Shown in pieces: positions 24,855 to 35,880 of a stretch of 64,000 nucleotides of DNA; within the stretch, counting starts at the first letter, position 1, and every line of letters starts with the position of its first letter. The stretch spans positions 39,508,751 to 39,572,750 of the forward strand of contig OX638130.1 of NCBI GenBank assembly GCA_951804985.1, written 5' to 3'. A program made the position numbers and the translations under genes. Source of the stretch: Dryomyza anilis (Eukaryota > Arthropoda > Insecta > Diptera > Dryomyzidae). The notes under the pieces are model-generated. The model worked only from the letters and a program-made list of their open reading frames with translations. It did not search any database and had not been told where the DNA came from.

Positions 24855-27105
24855 TTAATGTATTTATTATGTTTTTAAGGTACTAATGAAATTCAAAAGA
24901 ATTCGTCATATTACTAAATATTGAACAACAAATAACAATGGAAAGCGTGCAAAATATTTATGAACGTGAACATTAATGAAGATGTGTTTTTTGCTTTTCA
25001 AGACTAAAGAAGATAAACATCTTAAAAATAAGGTATGTGAAGCACTTTTGTAGCCGTAAATAGCTTTGAAAGTCGTTTCAAAAAGATAAAATAGACAAAA
25101 CAATGTTTTTATCTCTTTTTTATCGCTACGCTAGTTTTTACTTCGAATGTGCATATGCACTGTACTATGCACAGTATTATTTTTGTTTTACATTTATACA
25201 TAGTTTTGTTGTTAATTGTAAAATCATGAAGTTTTCTTAAGTTAAGTTCTATGTGCATTATTTCATTTAACTTATAAAACTAAAAAAAAAAATATATGAA
25301 CATTTTCAGTGTCTCATTTAGCTGATATATTGCTTTTTGTGTTTTTTTTCCTTTTTTCACAAATCCGCTGATTCGTTTGAAAGTGCAACAACAAAAATGC
25401 GAATAAAGCAACATTCAAGCTTTTGATGGAATTATTGGCGGGAAATTGTTTGTACCACAAAGAAAACTCGTTGTTGTTGCCAACTAGGTAGCTGTACCAT
25501 TTACATACATGTAGTGTGGCGGATTTAAAAAGTAAAATTTTGCAAGATTCTTGCAAGCAAGAAAGATATTGCAAGAACAAGTGCAAGACTCAGCGTGCAA
25601 GAACAAGATTACCATTTCTTGCCTTGCTCTCACTAGTTTACATATATTGCAGTTCACTGAATTGTTGAAATTTAATTTCTTTGGCTTTTATGGATGGAAA
25701 TTGTATAAAATTCTTTTTCTTTGCAAATCAGATCATATCTCAGGTGAAGTCAAAATGTTGCTTTTCATTGGTTTGTGGTCACGAAATTTTAAATTAAAAT
25801 TTTTTCTTGGCGAAATCAATTAAATAATTCATATAACACAATACTTTCACTAAAATAACAACAAACATTGTTTAAATTACGTTTCCCACTTTACCCCAAT
25901 ATCATAATTTGAACATAACTTAGCACCATATAAAAAATGTTAAATTATTTGAAAAATATGAAAAAAAAAAAAAGAAAATTTATACAAAAACCGAAATCGA
26001 AACCGTAACATAGAACCGATATACCGAAACCATTTCGTTATTAAAACTTAAAACCGTAACCGAAACGCGGAAAAACCGAAATCGAAACCGTTATTCGTTT
26101 AGGTTTCAATCCTTGATTTATTATAAATGGTTCCCAAAGTAACAAATTACTGAAAGAGTTAAATAATTTCATTGGTGTCTTCATTATTTTTCACATCATT
26201 GTACATAATTTTAGTGACAGATTCTGATGGAAATATTTCATATCCGAATTTATCAGTGCAATCGTGAGGCCCGTCGTAGCAAAGATCCGAATGCAAATCT
26301 GCGATACTAATACGAATTTTTAACTATCATGAGTTCCGTACGGAATGGAATTCCGCGTTGCCAATATAAAAATGTAAATGGATCATTCCACGACAAATAT
26401 ATCAATCTTGTCACGATGTCTTCCGATTTTGATGAAATTTTGTGGATGGATAGTGACCAAAAAATAAATACTGTGTACTTAGTTTTTTGATTTCTCAACT
26501 CCAACAATGTTATGAAAATTTAAACATCAAACTACAATATCAAATAATTATTTATATCTCTGTAACTATATAACATATTTTAATAAAGCTAATAGTTTAT
26601 ATAAGCTTTATAATCACGAATTTAAATAAAAATAACAATTTAAAAAAATAAAATACATTTAACTTAGAAAAAGTTAAAAATATTTTTCAAATTACTGTTA
26701 CGTATACGCCCCACTATTTTAAATTTCAAAAACAATTTTTTATTGAAACCCTGGAGTTTTCCCCGTCCCCGTCCCAAAAGTCTCCCATAGTTTCTGAACT
26801 ATCAAGTTTTAAAGTTAAATTTCCAATATTTTGAAATTTAAAATAGTGGGGCGTATACATAACAGTAATTTGAAAATTATTTTTACCTTTTTCTAAGTTA
26901 AATGTATTTAATTTTTTTAAATTGAATTCGTGATTATAAAAATTATATAAACCATTAGCTTATTAAAATATGTTAATTAGTTACAGAGATATAAATAACT
27001 ATCTGATATAGTAGTTTGATTTTTAAATTGTCATAACTTTGTTGCAGTTGAAAATTCAAAAAAACTAAGTACACAGTTAGTTTTTATTTATCGGTCACTA
27101 TCCAT

Positions 27106-27757
27106 CAGTGTAGGGCATTAATGAATAAATTTTTATTCAAATAAATGATAACAAATACTTTTTTATTTGTATTTTTTACTTTTCGTTCAAATATCAAATT
27201 TTTATCTTTCATCTTTTTATTTGACGAGACAAATAAATTATTTGTTATTTGTTAATTAAAATAAATTTATTTAAAATGTAAAATGAAGCAATAAATAAAA
27301 ACAAAATTTGAAAATTATGTTCCAAATGATCGCCATGAGAATTCGTGCCATCATTATTGGAGTTAAATATACCAACAATAATAATAATTGTAATAGTTCA
27401 CGCTCGGCTCAGAGCTTTTCGTGGGCAGTGTGGTTTGCCATTGTCTGCCGACGGTAGAGCGGTATATAAAAATGATTTTTATGAAAAGATGTTAGTCCCA
27501 GCCATTATCGCTGCAAATATCTTTAAAAAGTACGTGGTTTTTAATTTACATTTTAATAAAATATTTGAAAACAAAATCATTTGTATTTTTATTTGAACTT
27601 TTCAAATAACGAATAAAAAGATAACAAATAAATTTAATTTATTTGTTATTTGAAATACAAATAAATCAAAAATTATTTGTCACTCAAAATAAAAAATAAA
27701 TGAAAGTTATTTGATATTTTTTTATTTTTTATTTGAAATAATTTTTGCCCTACACTG
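27106..27757. mobile_element. hAT MITE, 652 bp, perfect 8-bp TSD
   Basis: The TIRs CAGTGTAGGGC/GCCCTACACTG are flanked by identical CTATCCAT at 27098-27105 and 27758-27765. Removing the element and one duplication restores the foldback arm exactly, which proves the insertion order. The interior is an AAATAA-rich sequence with an inverted SINE fragment. Confidence 0.9.
27395..27510 (-). mobile_element. tRNA-SINE internal fragment inside the hAT MITE
   Basis: On the minus strand this reads CTAACATCTTTTCATA, then a CATTTTTATATACCGC block, GGCAGACAATGGCAAACC and GAAAAGCTCT. These match in order the body of the SINE at 41108-41430. Both the head and the tail are missing. Confidence 0.7.
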
Positions 27758-29046
27758 CTATCCATCCACAAAATCGGAAGACATCGTGCCAAGATTGATA
27801 TTTATGACGTGGAATGACCCAACTTCGAAAATACGAAATCAGCTGTTTATGTCAAATCAGTGAAAATTTACAAAAATTAAAATCATTTTTGTTTAATTTG
27901 CAACAAATTGATAAAAAATTTATATTTTGAAGAACATTGTTTAATTTGTCTGCAAAAATTGATGTATGCGATTCATTTAACTGAATCAATAGGCCAATGG
28001 AAGAGTATCGGATCTTATAGTATTCGCCAGTGTATAGAGTTGCAGCGGAATGCAGCAGAGGGCGCTGTGTCTCATTCAGCACTTTGGAAATATAGAGCGA
28101 CATGCCGTGCGCCACGAATTCAGCAGTCGCTCAGTGGACAAATAAATTTAACTAATTAACATTTACTTATTTTTATATTTTTGTTCATTTTATGTTTAAC
28201 ATTAAAAAAATGTTTTTCTATTAGCAATGTTACAGTAGTTTCTTGTTAATTCGTGAAGTTCAGATCTTTGGCCAGCTCCCACTTGATGTATAAATAGGTA
28301 GCTGGTGGCCGTCTCCCGCACCCCGGACTTAAAGCATAAACAGCAAACGATTCTGCGGAATTTGTAATTATTTTACATTATTACGAATTACAGCAAATAT
28401 TCATTAATTAGTGCAAAACTAAAGATTTTTCACATAAAGAATAACATTCCTACACAACAATGCATTCGTAGAAAGTGTCAAAAATCTGTAAAAAAAAACC
28501 CATTCTGACGGAATCTGTGATGCCATAAATACGAATTTTGAATTCGATTCGAATGCTATGATAGATAAATCCGAAACCGAATGAAAATATCCACTACGAC
28601 GAGACTCTTGATTGACCTGTATAAATAATAGTAACTTCCGTATTTGTTTTGCCACAGTCAATTTTTTCTGCAGTAAATGATATAAAAAAAAAATGAAATA
28701 CGACTCCATATTTAACCTGCTCTTCAATAATAGTCGTACATGAATTCCTTCGCTCTGAAGAAACATGTTCCGTAAAATGGGAACCAAACCAAAAAAATAT
28801 ATAATTTGAACCAAACCAAAAAATATATAATTTGAATACTTCGAGTACACTGTTTAACGAAGACCAATAAATTTAATATAGAAAAAAAAATATGAACCTA
28901 AAAACTTTTATTTCATATTTTTTATTTTTTGTGTCAGTAAAATTTATTAAAAAATATATATATTATTAAAATTTCAAATATTCATGTTTCAAAGTGTCTT
29001 TTATATGGAACCATGATAAACCGGATGACACAAAAAACGATAATGT

Positions 29047-30420
29047 TGCATTGTCCCAAGAAACATTTTAACGTTGCTCCGTAAACAAACGGAATCACAA
29101 CTCCGTTTGTAACGGTACGTTTACGGTATGTAGAAGACGGATCCGTCGATACTTGTATGAAAACGGAAAATTTACGGCATGTAGAAATATTTCACTCCGT
29201 TTAAATGCCGTTTGTTGTCCGTATTTCGAATATTCCGTTTGTATTCCGTTTTCACTCCATATCGACGTATACGTTTATACCCCGTTTGCAACGAAACACA
29301 CCGTTTTTGTACCGTTTATACTCCGTTTAGTACGGGTAGCATAGACCGTTTTTATGCCGTTTTCTTTCCGGTTTTCATTCGTTCTTCACAGAATTTTTAT
29401 TTTGTGTTATTAGAAGTTGTGCAGCTAAGCATAAGAACTAATCAATGTAAGTATTTATAAGCATTTTAACATTAACTAAATTTATCTAACATTTTAAGGC
29501 TGGCATTTGGAAAGAAATATGGTCATGTGTTCGGAGCATGCAGAGCATTTACTCCAGTCCGAAGATGCAAACAAAAAACCGATGATGTCGCGTCTGCTCT
29601 GCATTGCCGTCATACAAGCGATGAGCTGCTGCTACTCGAAAACTGAAGATTCTCAAACCATCATTGGTTCGAGATTGGTTGATTACCATTCCTTCAATTT
29701 CATTTCTTCGGAGAGCTGTGGTGGCGCATGCAGAGACTCAACTTGCATCGTCTCGCGTAATCAGCCGCGCATTTGAATTTGAAGTTGAATTAATGTAAGT
29801 AAAATTGACACTCGAAATTATAGTTGACATAGTCCATGATTGCCATTCTGGGGGAATTTATTATTTTTGGCATAGTTGCCATTTTGTAGTAAATTTCCCA
29901 TTTGTGGGATTTTTAATTCGGTAATATAATTTTGTACTATAATTTGCGGTATAAACTAATTCGTTTTCACACACACTTTGTGGTCATTTTTAAATTAAGA
30001 AAATATTTGTGTACTGATTTAAACTTGATTAGGGTGTTAATTTTAATAATTGCAAGAATTTTAATGGCTTGTTATTTATTGCATATACTCGGGATTTTGG
30101 TTGTTCACAATTTTTTCTAGTAGGTTTTAATGTAAAATTTGTGGGTATATACTGGTTCGAATTATTCTATATTTCTCCATAAAAATTTAAAAATGTTAAT
30201 TTCTTTTTTTTTTCAGTTGTTAATATCAAGAATTTGAAAAACGCAGATGTTAAAACAGCAATTGCAGCAGGATGCCACGGGAAACATTTTATTTATAATA
30301 TTATTTTTCAAATACTGTATTTTTTTAATTTTATTATTGTTCCAATATATTTAGTAATAATTGATAGTTTGTTTAAAAATCGTCTATTTTAAATACAAAT
30401 GTATGTATTATCAAATAAAA
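29047..30420 (+). other. ACCGTTT-rich element followed by a spliced-transcript-like unit
   Basis: It begins CCCAAGAAAC. Positions 29060-29370 contain about twenty CCGTTT/ACGG motifs. Downstream lie consensus-like splice sites: GTAAGT at 29449, an AG acceptor near 29498, GTAAGT at 29795, a polypyrimidine tract ending TTTTCAG near 30215, and AATAAA near 30413. The candidate exon 29498-29794 is GC-richer and open for 89 codons from ATG at 29507; other frames also give protein-like stretches, suggesting frameshift decay. I recognise no family. It may be a noncoding transcript or a dead gene carried by the element. Confidence 0.35.
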
Positions 30421-30502
30421 CTTATGTTATGAATTTATTCAACGGTATTTCAAATAAGTAGTAATATATGAAAAATATGCCATTCCGTATTTATTTTTTA
30501 AA

Positions 30503-30775
30503 ACGGCCAAAAGGTCCCCGGTACAAGCCTGGACTGGGGCTAACAACATCTTTTCATAGAAACATTTTTCTATACCGCGCTACCTCTCGGCAGTAAATGG
30601 CAAACCTACGAGAGTAAAACATTGCCTATGAAAAGCTCTCACACGCCGTTCGGATTCGGCAATAAACTGTAGGTCCCACCACTTTGAGTACAAATATAAC
30701 ACGCACAGATCAAAATGGTGAGAGAGCTCGGCCTAAGTTCTTATAGAACTGTAGTGCCAAACTATTATTATTATT
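30503..30775 (+). mobile_element. tRNA-derived SINE, head-truncated
   Basis: It starts within the tRNA-related head (AAAAGGTCCCCGGTACAAGCC) and continues collinearly with the copy at 41108-41430 to CTGTAGTGCCAAAC(TAT)n. The A box is missing. Confidence 0.85.
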
Positions 30776-30779
30776 ACAA

Positions 30780-31589
30780 AATGTGTACCGGACAAACAGA
30801 AAAGAAAGCAACCTATAAAAACGTTTCAAAAATGTATTCTTGTTAGTACTTAAATGTATTATTTCTAAAATGTAAAAAAGCTGAAAATCTGTAAAATTTT
30901 TGTTTTATTGCTATGTTAATAACCATATCGAAAGGTTACAGCAACAGATTTTTTTTACGTTTAAAAATATGCATTTTTAGCTTTTTTTGCAAGATTTGCA
31001 AAGTGTTTTTAACAAGATGATAACTGAAATATTATATAAAATCGATTTCAAGTGGATTATCCAATAAATAATACTCACTTTTACCCAATTTAATTTTTGC
31101 AAAATGCATCACTGGATTACATTGATTTCTAATAGTATGTTTTCGTTAGTATGTTAATTATCATTTGAATCGACCTTTATTTTTGAAACATTGAAATAAA
31201 AATAAATCGATGTATTTCAGGCGATTTTGCAACTCTAAGTTCAGAAGTTATGAATATAAGTTTTGTACTAATTCAAAAATTTAGTAAGAAAAAAATCACT
31301 GTAGCGAACTAGCGAAACATCTCGAGAATCGAACGGTTGTTTGTATTTTTTATTGTTTGCGTATTGTTAGCATGTTTTCATACAAATTTTTAAAATTATT
31401 ACAACACTTTTGTTCATAGCATCTAAATTCTAATTTAAATCTTGGTCTTGCTGTTTTACTAATTTCGAATTTAACGTAATCGCCGTGATCCAGCCAATCA
31501 TTCCAATACGGAATTTTACCCCACGAGTCCCCAGTCAAATAATAAAATGTGTTTTGAATATCGATTCAACTACAGGTTCTACGTGAAAT
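30780..31589. other. Intronic DNA, nothing identified
   Basis: AT-rich. A minus-strand frame at 31538-31350 (and open somewhat upstream) has unusually balanced composition, including SWGKIPYWNDWLDHG and RFKLEFRCYEQKCC. I cannot assign it and there is no supporting context. Confidence 0.25.
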
Positions 31590-31970
31590 TAGAAAACCAG
31601 TTGGGAAGGTTAGATCACATGGGAAATTGTAAAGTAGGGACATTTTATAGTAGGTGTTATTATGATAGTTAATATTATCAAAATTATAGTCGGTCTAAGC
31701 CGATTATAAATACCCATGTGGTTACCATTCAAAGTGGTATATACGTCAGAAGGGTATACGAATCCTAACTACGACTACAAATTTTCAATTGCTGAAGAAT
31801 TGCAATTCATTTGATACCCATATATACAAATAGGTAGGTGTACCAAATTTCGATTTTTTTTTTTTTTTTGGGAATCACATGTATTAAAGCATGATGTCAA
31901 TATGTATTTGAACAAAAAAGTCGACTCAGGAGGTAAATCGACTCAGGAAGTAATGCTGATCAAGAATATA
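31590..31970 (-). repeat. Dispersed repeat (ACCCTACACTAAGAG type), copy 2, part 1
   Basis: Inverse of the main part of 18160-18690. The remainder of the same copy resumes at 34960-35055, after the inserted element 31971-34959. Confidence 0.75.
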
Positions 31971-32289
31971 TGTGTAGATAAATATCAAACGTGCCTAAAT
32001 CCAACATAAGTATATTTAGGCAAATTGAGTTTTTACTTTTTTTGCGAAATATTTGATTTTTTGATTGCAAATTTGGTTTATTACAATTTATATTTAATAT
32101 GTAACCATTGCGTAAGCTTAAAATAACCAATAATTACGTTGAATTTAAAATAAATATGTTTTTATATTGGACTTAACCTCATTTGGTATTTACCCTATGG
32201 ACTTTTGAAAACATTTCATATGGATTTCAGATTTGAAAAAAACACAATGACAAAAATGAAATATGAAATACAGGAACGTACTCGGGTTT

Positions 32290-33061
32290 CTACAACTAGT
32301 ACAATAAAACAAAATTTAAAATTATTCGTTTGCTTCGTGCGTTGGGCTACTAACCGAATGGTCCCGTGTTAAATTCCTGTAACTGTCAACATCTTTTTCA
32401 TAGAAAACATTTTTCTATGCGACGCTACCTCTTGGCAGTCAATGGCAAACCTACGAGATTTATTCTCACCCTGCCGTCGGATTGGGCATTAAACTGTGCA
32501 GGTCCCACCACTTTGATAACACGCACAGCTGAAATGGTGAGAGATTTCAGTGTAAATTCTCCAGCGGACTGTAGCGATAAACTATTATTTTATTATACTT
32601 TTTTTTTATAAAGTTTATATTTTATTTTATATGTCTTCTGGTGAAAAAGAATACGTCGTTTGATAATAGTGTTTCACAACTAGTACAATAAAACAAAATT
32701 TAAAATTATTCGTTTGCTTCGTGCGTTGGGCTACTAACCGAATGGTCCCGTGTTAAATTCCTGTAACTGTCAACATCTTTTTCATAGAAAACATTTTTCT
32801 ATGCGACGCTACCTCTTGGCAGTCAATGGCAAACCTACGAGATTTATTCTCACCCTGCCGTCGGATTGGGCATTAAACTGTGCAGGTCCCACCACTTTGA
32901 TAACACGCACAGCTGAAATGGTGAGAGATTTCGGTGTAAATTCTCCAGCGGACTGTAGCGATAAACTATTATTTTATTATACTTTTTTTTATAAAGTTTA
33001 TATTTTATTTTATATGTCTTCTGGTGAAAAAGAATACGTCTTTTGATAATAGTGTTTCACA
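32290..33061 (+). repeat. Tandem duplication of a 384-bp unit, each with a diverged SINE
   Basis: The unit beginning ACAACTAGTACAATAAAAC is repeated exactly 384 bp later with very few differences. Each unit holds a tRNA-SINE body (from about 32335 and 32719) with GGCAAACCTACGAGATTT, GGTCCCACCACTTTGA and GACTGTAGCGATAAACTATT. The SINE head here is diverged from the copy at 41108. Two parallel 81- and 98-codon frames are SINE sequence and not genes. Confidence 0.9.
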
Positions 33062-33614
33062 AGTAAAACATATCATCAAATACTATTAAAAATATTTTTA
33101 ATTATATATTTTTAAATTATTAAGGCCACAGGGGGTAAATAGAATGCGGCCATGTGTAAAAGTATGAAAAGACAAAGACAGAAAGTGAATCTACTACACA
33201 CAATTTATAAGTAATTACAGTTTTCTCGTATTTTCGCATTTATTTATAACCTTCTGATTTTTAAAAATATTTTTTAATTAATTGAGAAGGTTTTTGCAAT
33301 ATTGCTGTCCATTTAAACCTTTATAAAACATTAAAAACATTCTCCTACGGTACAAGTTCTTTTCAAACTTACAGTGATGACAGAGTCCATATCGCAATGT
33401 GATTGGTTGAGAGGGACTTAGGCAAATTTGATTTGTATGAATATATGGACTTAGTCAATTTTGATAAAAACGTGAATATTTAATAATTTTTTCTCCAAAA
33501 CTAATCTAGTTACGAGTCACTAAACTTAATACAATATGTTTGTATGATGGATTAAGGTATATATTGACAAAAATCTCAAAAATTTTGAAAAGTGGACTTA
33601 GGCACGTTTGATAT

Positions 33615-34141
33615 TGTTACGAAAAGAGGTAATTTGCCCCACTGTGCAAGCATTCAACAATAATAAATGAGACGCAAGACAATTCAGCGCACTAAGCAAT
33701 GTGTTAGACGGAAGATCATTCAGCGTACTGAACAATGTGCGAGAAAGAGATGGAAGATCAGCACATTAAAACACATGAGTGCGAATGAGATGCCAATAGC
33801 ATGCGTCATTCACGAAACGAGTAGAAGGTTCTCGAAACAAGTCGAAGATTGTCGAAACGTGTCGAACTGATGCATGCGGGTTATAAGGGAGCCGCATTTG
33901 AGGTACAGCACTTCAGTAGTGATTGTAAAGTGGTCGAATGCATCTCGTGTGATATATGTCAAGTTAAACTGTGGACATGCAGCAGTTGTTAGAATTTGTT
34001 ATTAGTAAAGTTGTTTATTAAAGTGAATTAATAAAGTTAATTGTTAAGTTCATTGTATGTAATAAGAGTGTTTTTATTTTGTACACAATCCAGCGATACG
34101 AACTCGTAGAACAGTTTTCCGTAGACTGAATTTTCGTAACA
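33615..34141 (+). mobile_element. Solo LTR of the Ty3/gypsy family at 54027-60393
   Basis: The 527-bp LTR starts TGTTACGAAAAGAGG and ends TTTTCGTAACA. It is flanked by the 4-bp target duplication ATAT at 33611-33614 and 34142-34145. No internal sequence remains, which is the product of LTR-LTR recombination. Confidence 0.93.
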
Positions 34142-34439
34142 ATATGTTGTTACTATTGGTTTTTGAAGTTTAAATTGAATTTTTCAGTTCTCTATCGCAC
34201 CCCCTTTATGATTTACAAAAACACAATTTTTGCGTCCACAGCGTCAAAAAACTGCCTTTTTAAAATTCTGAAAAAATTCACATAAATTCTTGACATTAAA
34301 TTAAGATCATATCACTTTGATTTGGAGTGGTAAGAATTTTTCTTCTATTTTTTTCATAGCTTTGGTTTGAGATACAACATTGAAAACTGGTACATGGTCA
34401 TATGTCTTAAGTAGTAATTGTGGTACAAAAAATGGGCGG

Positions 34440-34905
34440 TAACCGCTATAACTCTGAAGATATAGGAGGTATATTATTGAAATTTTGTCTAACATAGTAA
34501 ACAATAACAAAGTCGAATACTAAAAATTGTTGAGCTCGACCAACTTCCACGCCTACCTGCCATAAAACATAACATTTGAAGCACAATAACTTTGGTGTTA
34601 TATGAGATATACTGATGGAATTTTTCACGTATTCCTTTTTTGTATCAAGTAATATAAATTCGAAGTATGGGTTTGATCAACCAACTGCCACACCTACCTC
34701 CCATATAAACATAACATTTCATCAGCCATAACTCCGTTTTTCTAAGAGATATAATGATGACATTTTTTTCATTGATTTATTTGTAGGTATGAATAACTAA
34801 ACGAAATTTAGTTTTGACAGTCTATTGCAACGCCTACCTACCATATAAATTTAACATTTCATCTCTTATAACTCCGATACTATGCGACATGTGATGACAA
34901 TTTTA
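34440..34905. repeat. Tandem array, about 145-bp unit (CATAACTCCG type)
   Basis: Three diverged units contain TATAACTC(TG/CG), a run up to a CCAACTTCCACGCCTACCT-like block, then CCATATAAACATAACATTT. The style is like the CACGCCC array at 22150-22765, though the units differ. It is noncoding. Confidence 0.7.
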
Positions 34906-34959
34906 GACTATAGTATCACTCTGCTGTGGACTTAGGCACGTTTGATATTTATCTACACA

Positions 34960-35055
34960 TATATACTTTTCCATACCGGAGATGCTTTTTTCTAGGTGTT
35001 ACAAATGGCGTACCAAACTGAATATACTTTTTAACTCTTAGTGTAGGGTATAAGA
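34960..35055 (-). repeat. Dispersed repeat copy 2, part 2
   Basis: Complement reads ACCCTACACTAAGAG, GGTACGCCATTTGTAACACC and GCATCTCCGGTATGG, matching the start of 18160-18690. Confidence 0.75.
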
Positions 35056-35178
35056 AATTGAGATAGGATTTTCACTCGATTCCAATTTACCTGATTTACA
35101 AAACATGTATGAAATTAAATAGAAACTAGCAACCCCCTGAAATCAAAAAAATAAATGAAGTGTAACCACAATGCATAC

Positions 35179-35880
35179 CAATTTGTTTATAAAGCTCGAA
35201 ATGCGTAAGAGGTAATTCCACAGCTTCGCGAATTTCTTGCTTTTGCATATCCATCCCTCCGATATCCGCATAGCTCACTTCCGGCTTTTCGTCAGGTTGT
35301 AGCATTGAAATAGAGCTGTCGGCTTCAGGTGGAAGAACATCGACCAACGCGTTGCTATGTTTATGGAGTGCAACAGATGCTGATGGCTTTAATAGCTCTC
35401 GATCGATGGTAGATAGTATACGAACATAATAATTCGAACCAGTTGTAGAGCCAACAATTCCCGTATTCTGATCAACAGCTTCCAGAAATTGCCCTATAAC
35501 AAGTGGAACTGATTGAATCCGTTTAACTTCTTCCTGAGCGTGCAGATATTCCTTTTTCAAATTTCTTTGCTCATCTTTAATGTATTCTTCCTGGACTTCT
35601 AAAAATTCTAAGGTCTTTTGAAGTTTCTATATGTTCACCAAAAATCAAAAGTTAATACAATATTCACACAAAGGACATTACCAACATAAATTATATAAAA
35701 AAAATATATATTTGTACCTTATAACGTACGTACAAGTCATCCACATCCAATTCATCTAAAGAACTATGGGCATCCTTAAGTTTAAACTCGAACATGTCCT
35801 CCTAAAATAATGTGAAATGCTCCAATACCTCAGATCAGAAAAAAATCATATATTACCTTTTCAATCAGCAGTAAATCCAT
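35179..35880 (-). CDS. Rpt3: Rpt3, exons 1-3 (N-terminal coiled coil, OB domain and linker)
   Basis: Coding exons are 35880-35857 (ATG start, eight codons), 35801-35718 and 35626-35179. Each is bounded by GT and AG: donors GTAATA, GTACAA and GTATGC; acceptors TTTTAG and ATATAG. They encode residues 1-185: a short divergent start, then [14 protein letters not shown], a coiled-coil [16 protein letters not shown], the OB-fold part ([20 protein letters not shown]) and the [19 protein letters not shown] linker before the ATPase domain. The first exons encode an N terminus ([11 protein letters not shown]...) that is less conserved, as in other Rpt3 proteins. Exon 4 at 6857-6184 completes a 409-residue protein, normal for the family. 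I see no clear core promoter upstream of 35880. Confidence 0.94.

Larger units (their letters stand above)
21654..26115. mobile_element. hAT-superfamily element, 4.46 kb, nonautonomous, with perfect 8-bp TSD
   Basis: The terminal inverted repeats are CAAGGATTGAAACC and GGTTTCAATCCTTG (one extra base near the right end). They are flanked by the identical 8-bp target duplication ATTTATTA at 21646-21653 and 26116-26123. Both ends carry subterminal clusters of AACCGAAACC-type motifs (21660-21790 and 25985-26105), as hAT elements often do for transposase binding. No hAT transposase ORF is visible. The interior holds a CACGCCC tandem array, a TAA-flanked palindromic MITE, a Harbinger-like element and GCAAGAACAA simple repeats. 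It therefore grew by nested insertion or captured DNA. Confidence 0.85.
26380..27820. mobile_element. Foldback element (GGRTCATTCCACG ends)
   Basis: The left arm (about 26380-26745) is the inverse of the right arm (about 26830-27105 continued at 27766-27820). Shared blocks include TGTCTTCCGATTTTG, CTAAGTACACAG and TAGTGGGGCGTATAC. The loop of about 85 nt is GC-richer (CCCCGTCCCCGTCCC). The right arm is split by the hAT MITE. Confidence 0.8.
26254..28619. mobile_element. DNA element with CAG(G/T)CAATC-type ends, carrying nested insertions
   Basis: The left end CAGTGCAATCGTGAGGCCCG and the complement of the right end, CAGGTCAATCAAGAGTCTCG, form TIRs. The right 490 bp (28130-28619) is the inverse of 51949-52340, with high similarity across GTTTATGCTTTAAGTCCGGG and GCAGAATCGTTTGCTG. 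No clear target duplication or transposase was found, so the superfamily is open. Confidence 0.65.
31971..34959. mobile_element. Inverted-repeat DNA element, about 3 kb, TA-flanked
   Basis: The left end TGTGTAGATAAATATCAAAC, continuing GTGCCTAAATCCA, is matched by the right-end complement with GTGCCTAAGTCCA. TA flanks both ends. The element interrupts a dispersed repeat whose two halves become continuous when it is removed. No transposase was found. Inside are a 384-bp tandem duplication with SINEs, a solo gypsy LTR and a 145-bp-type array. Confidence 0.75.

Noticed and set aside
21654..26115. Telomere-like repeat from the AACCGAAACC clusters
   Set aside because: The motifs are irregular, occur only near the ends of a TSD-flanked element and fit subterminal transposase sites better.
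31350..31538. A small protein-like minus-strand ORF (SWGKIPYWNDWLDHG)
   Set aside because: Composition is suggestive, but there is no family, splice context or second copy to support it.
32366..33046. Two parallel ORFs of 81 and 98 codons with identical starts
   Set aside because: They are frames through duplicated SINE bodies with no coding evidence.
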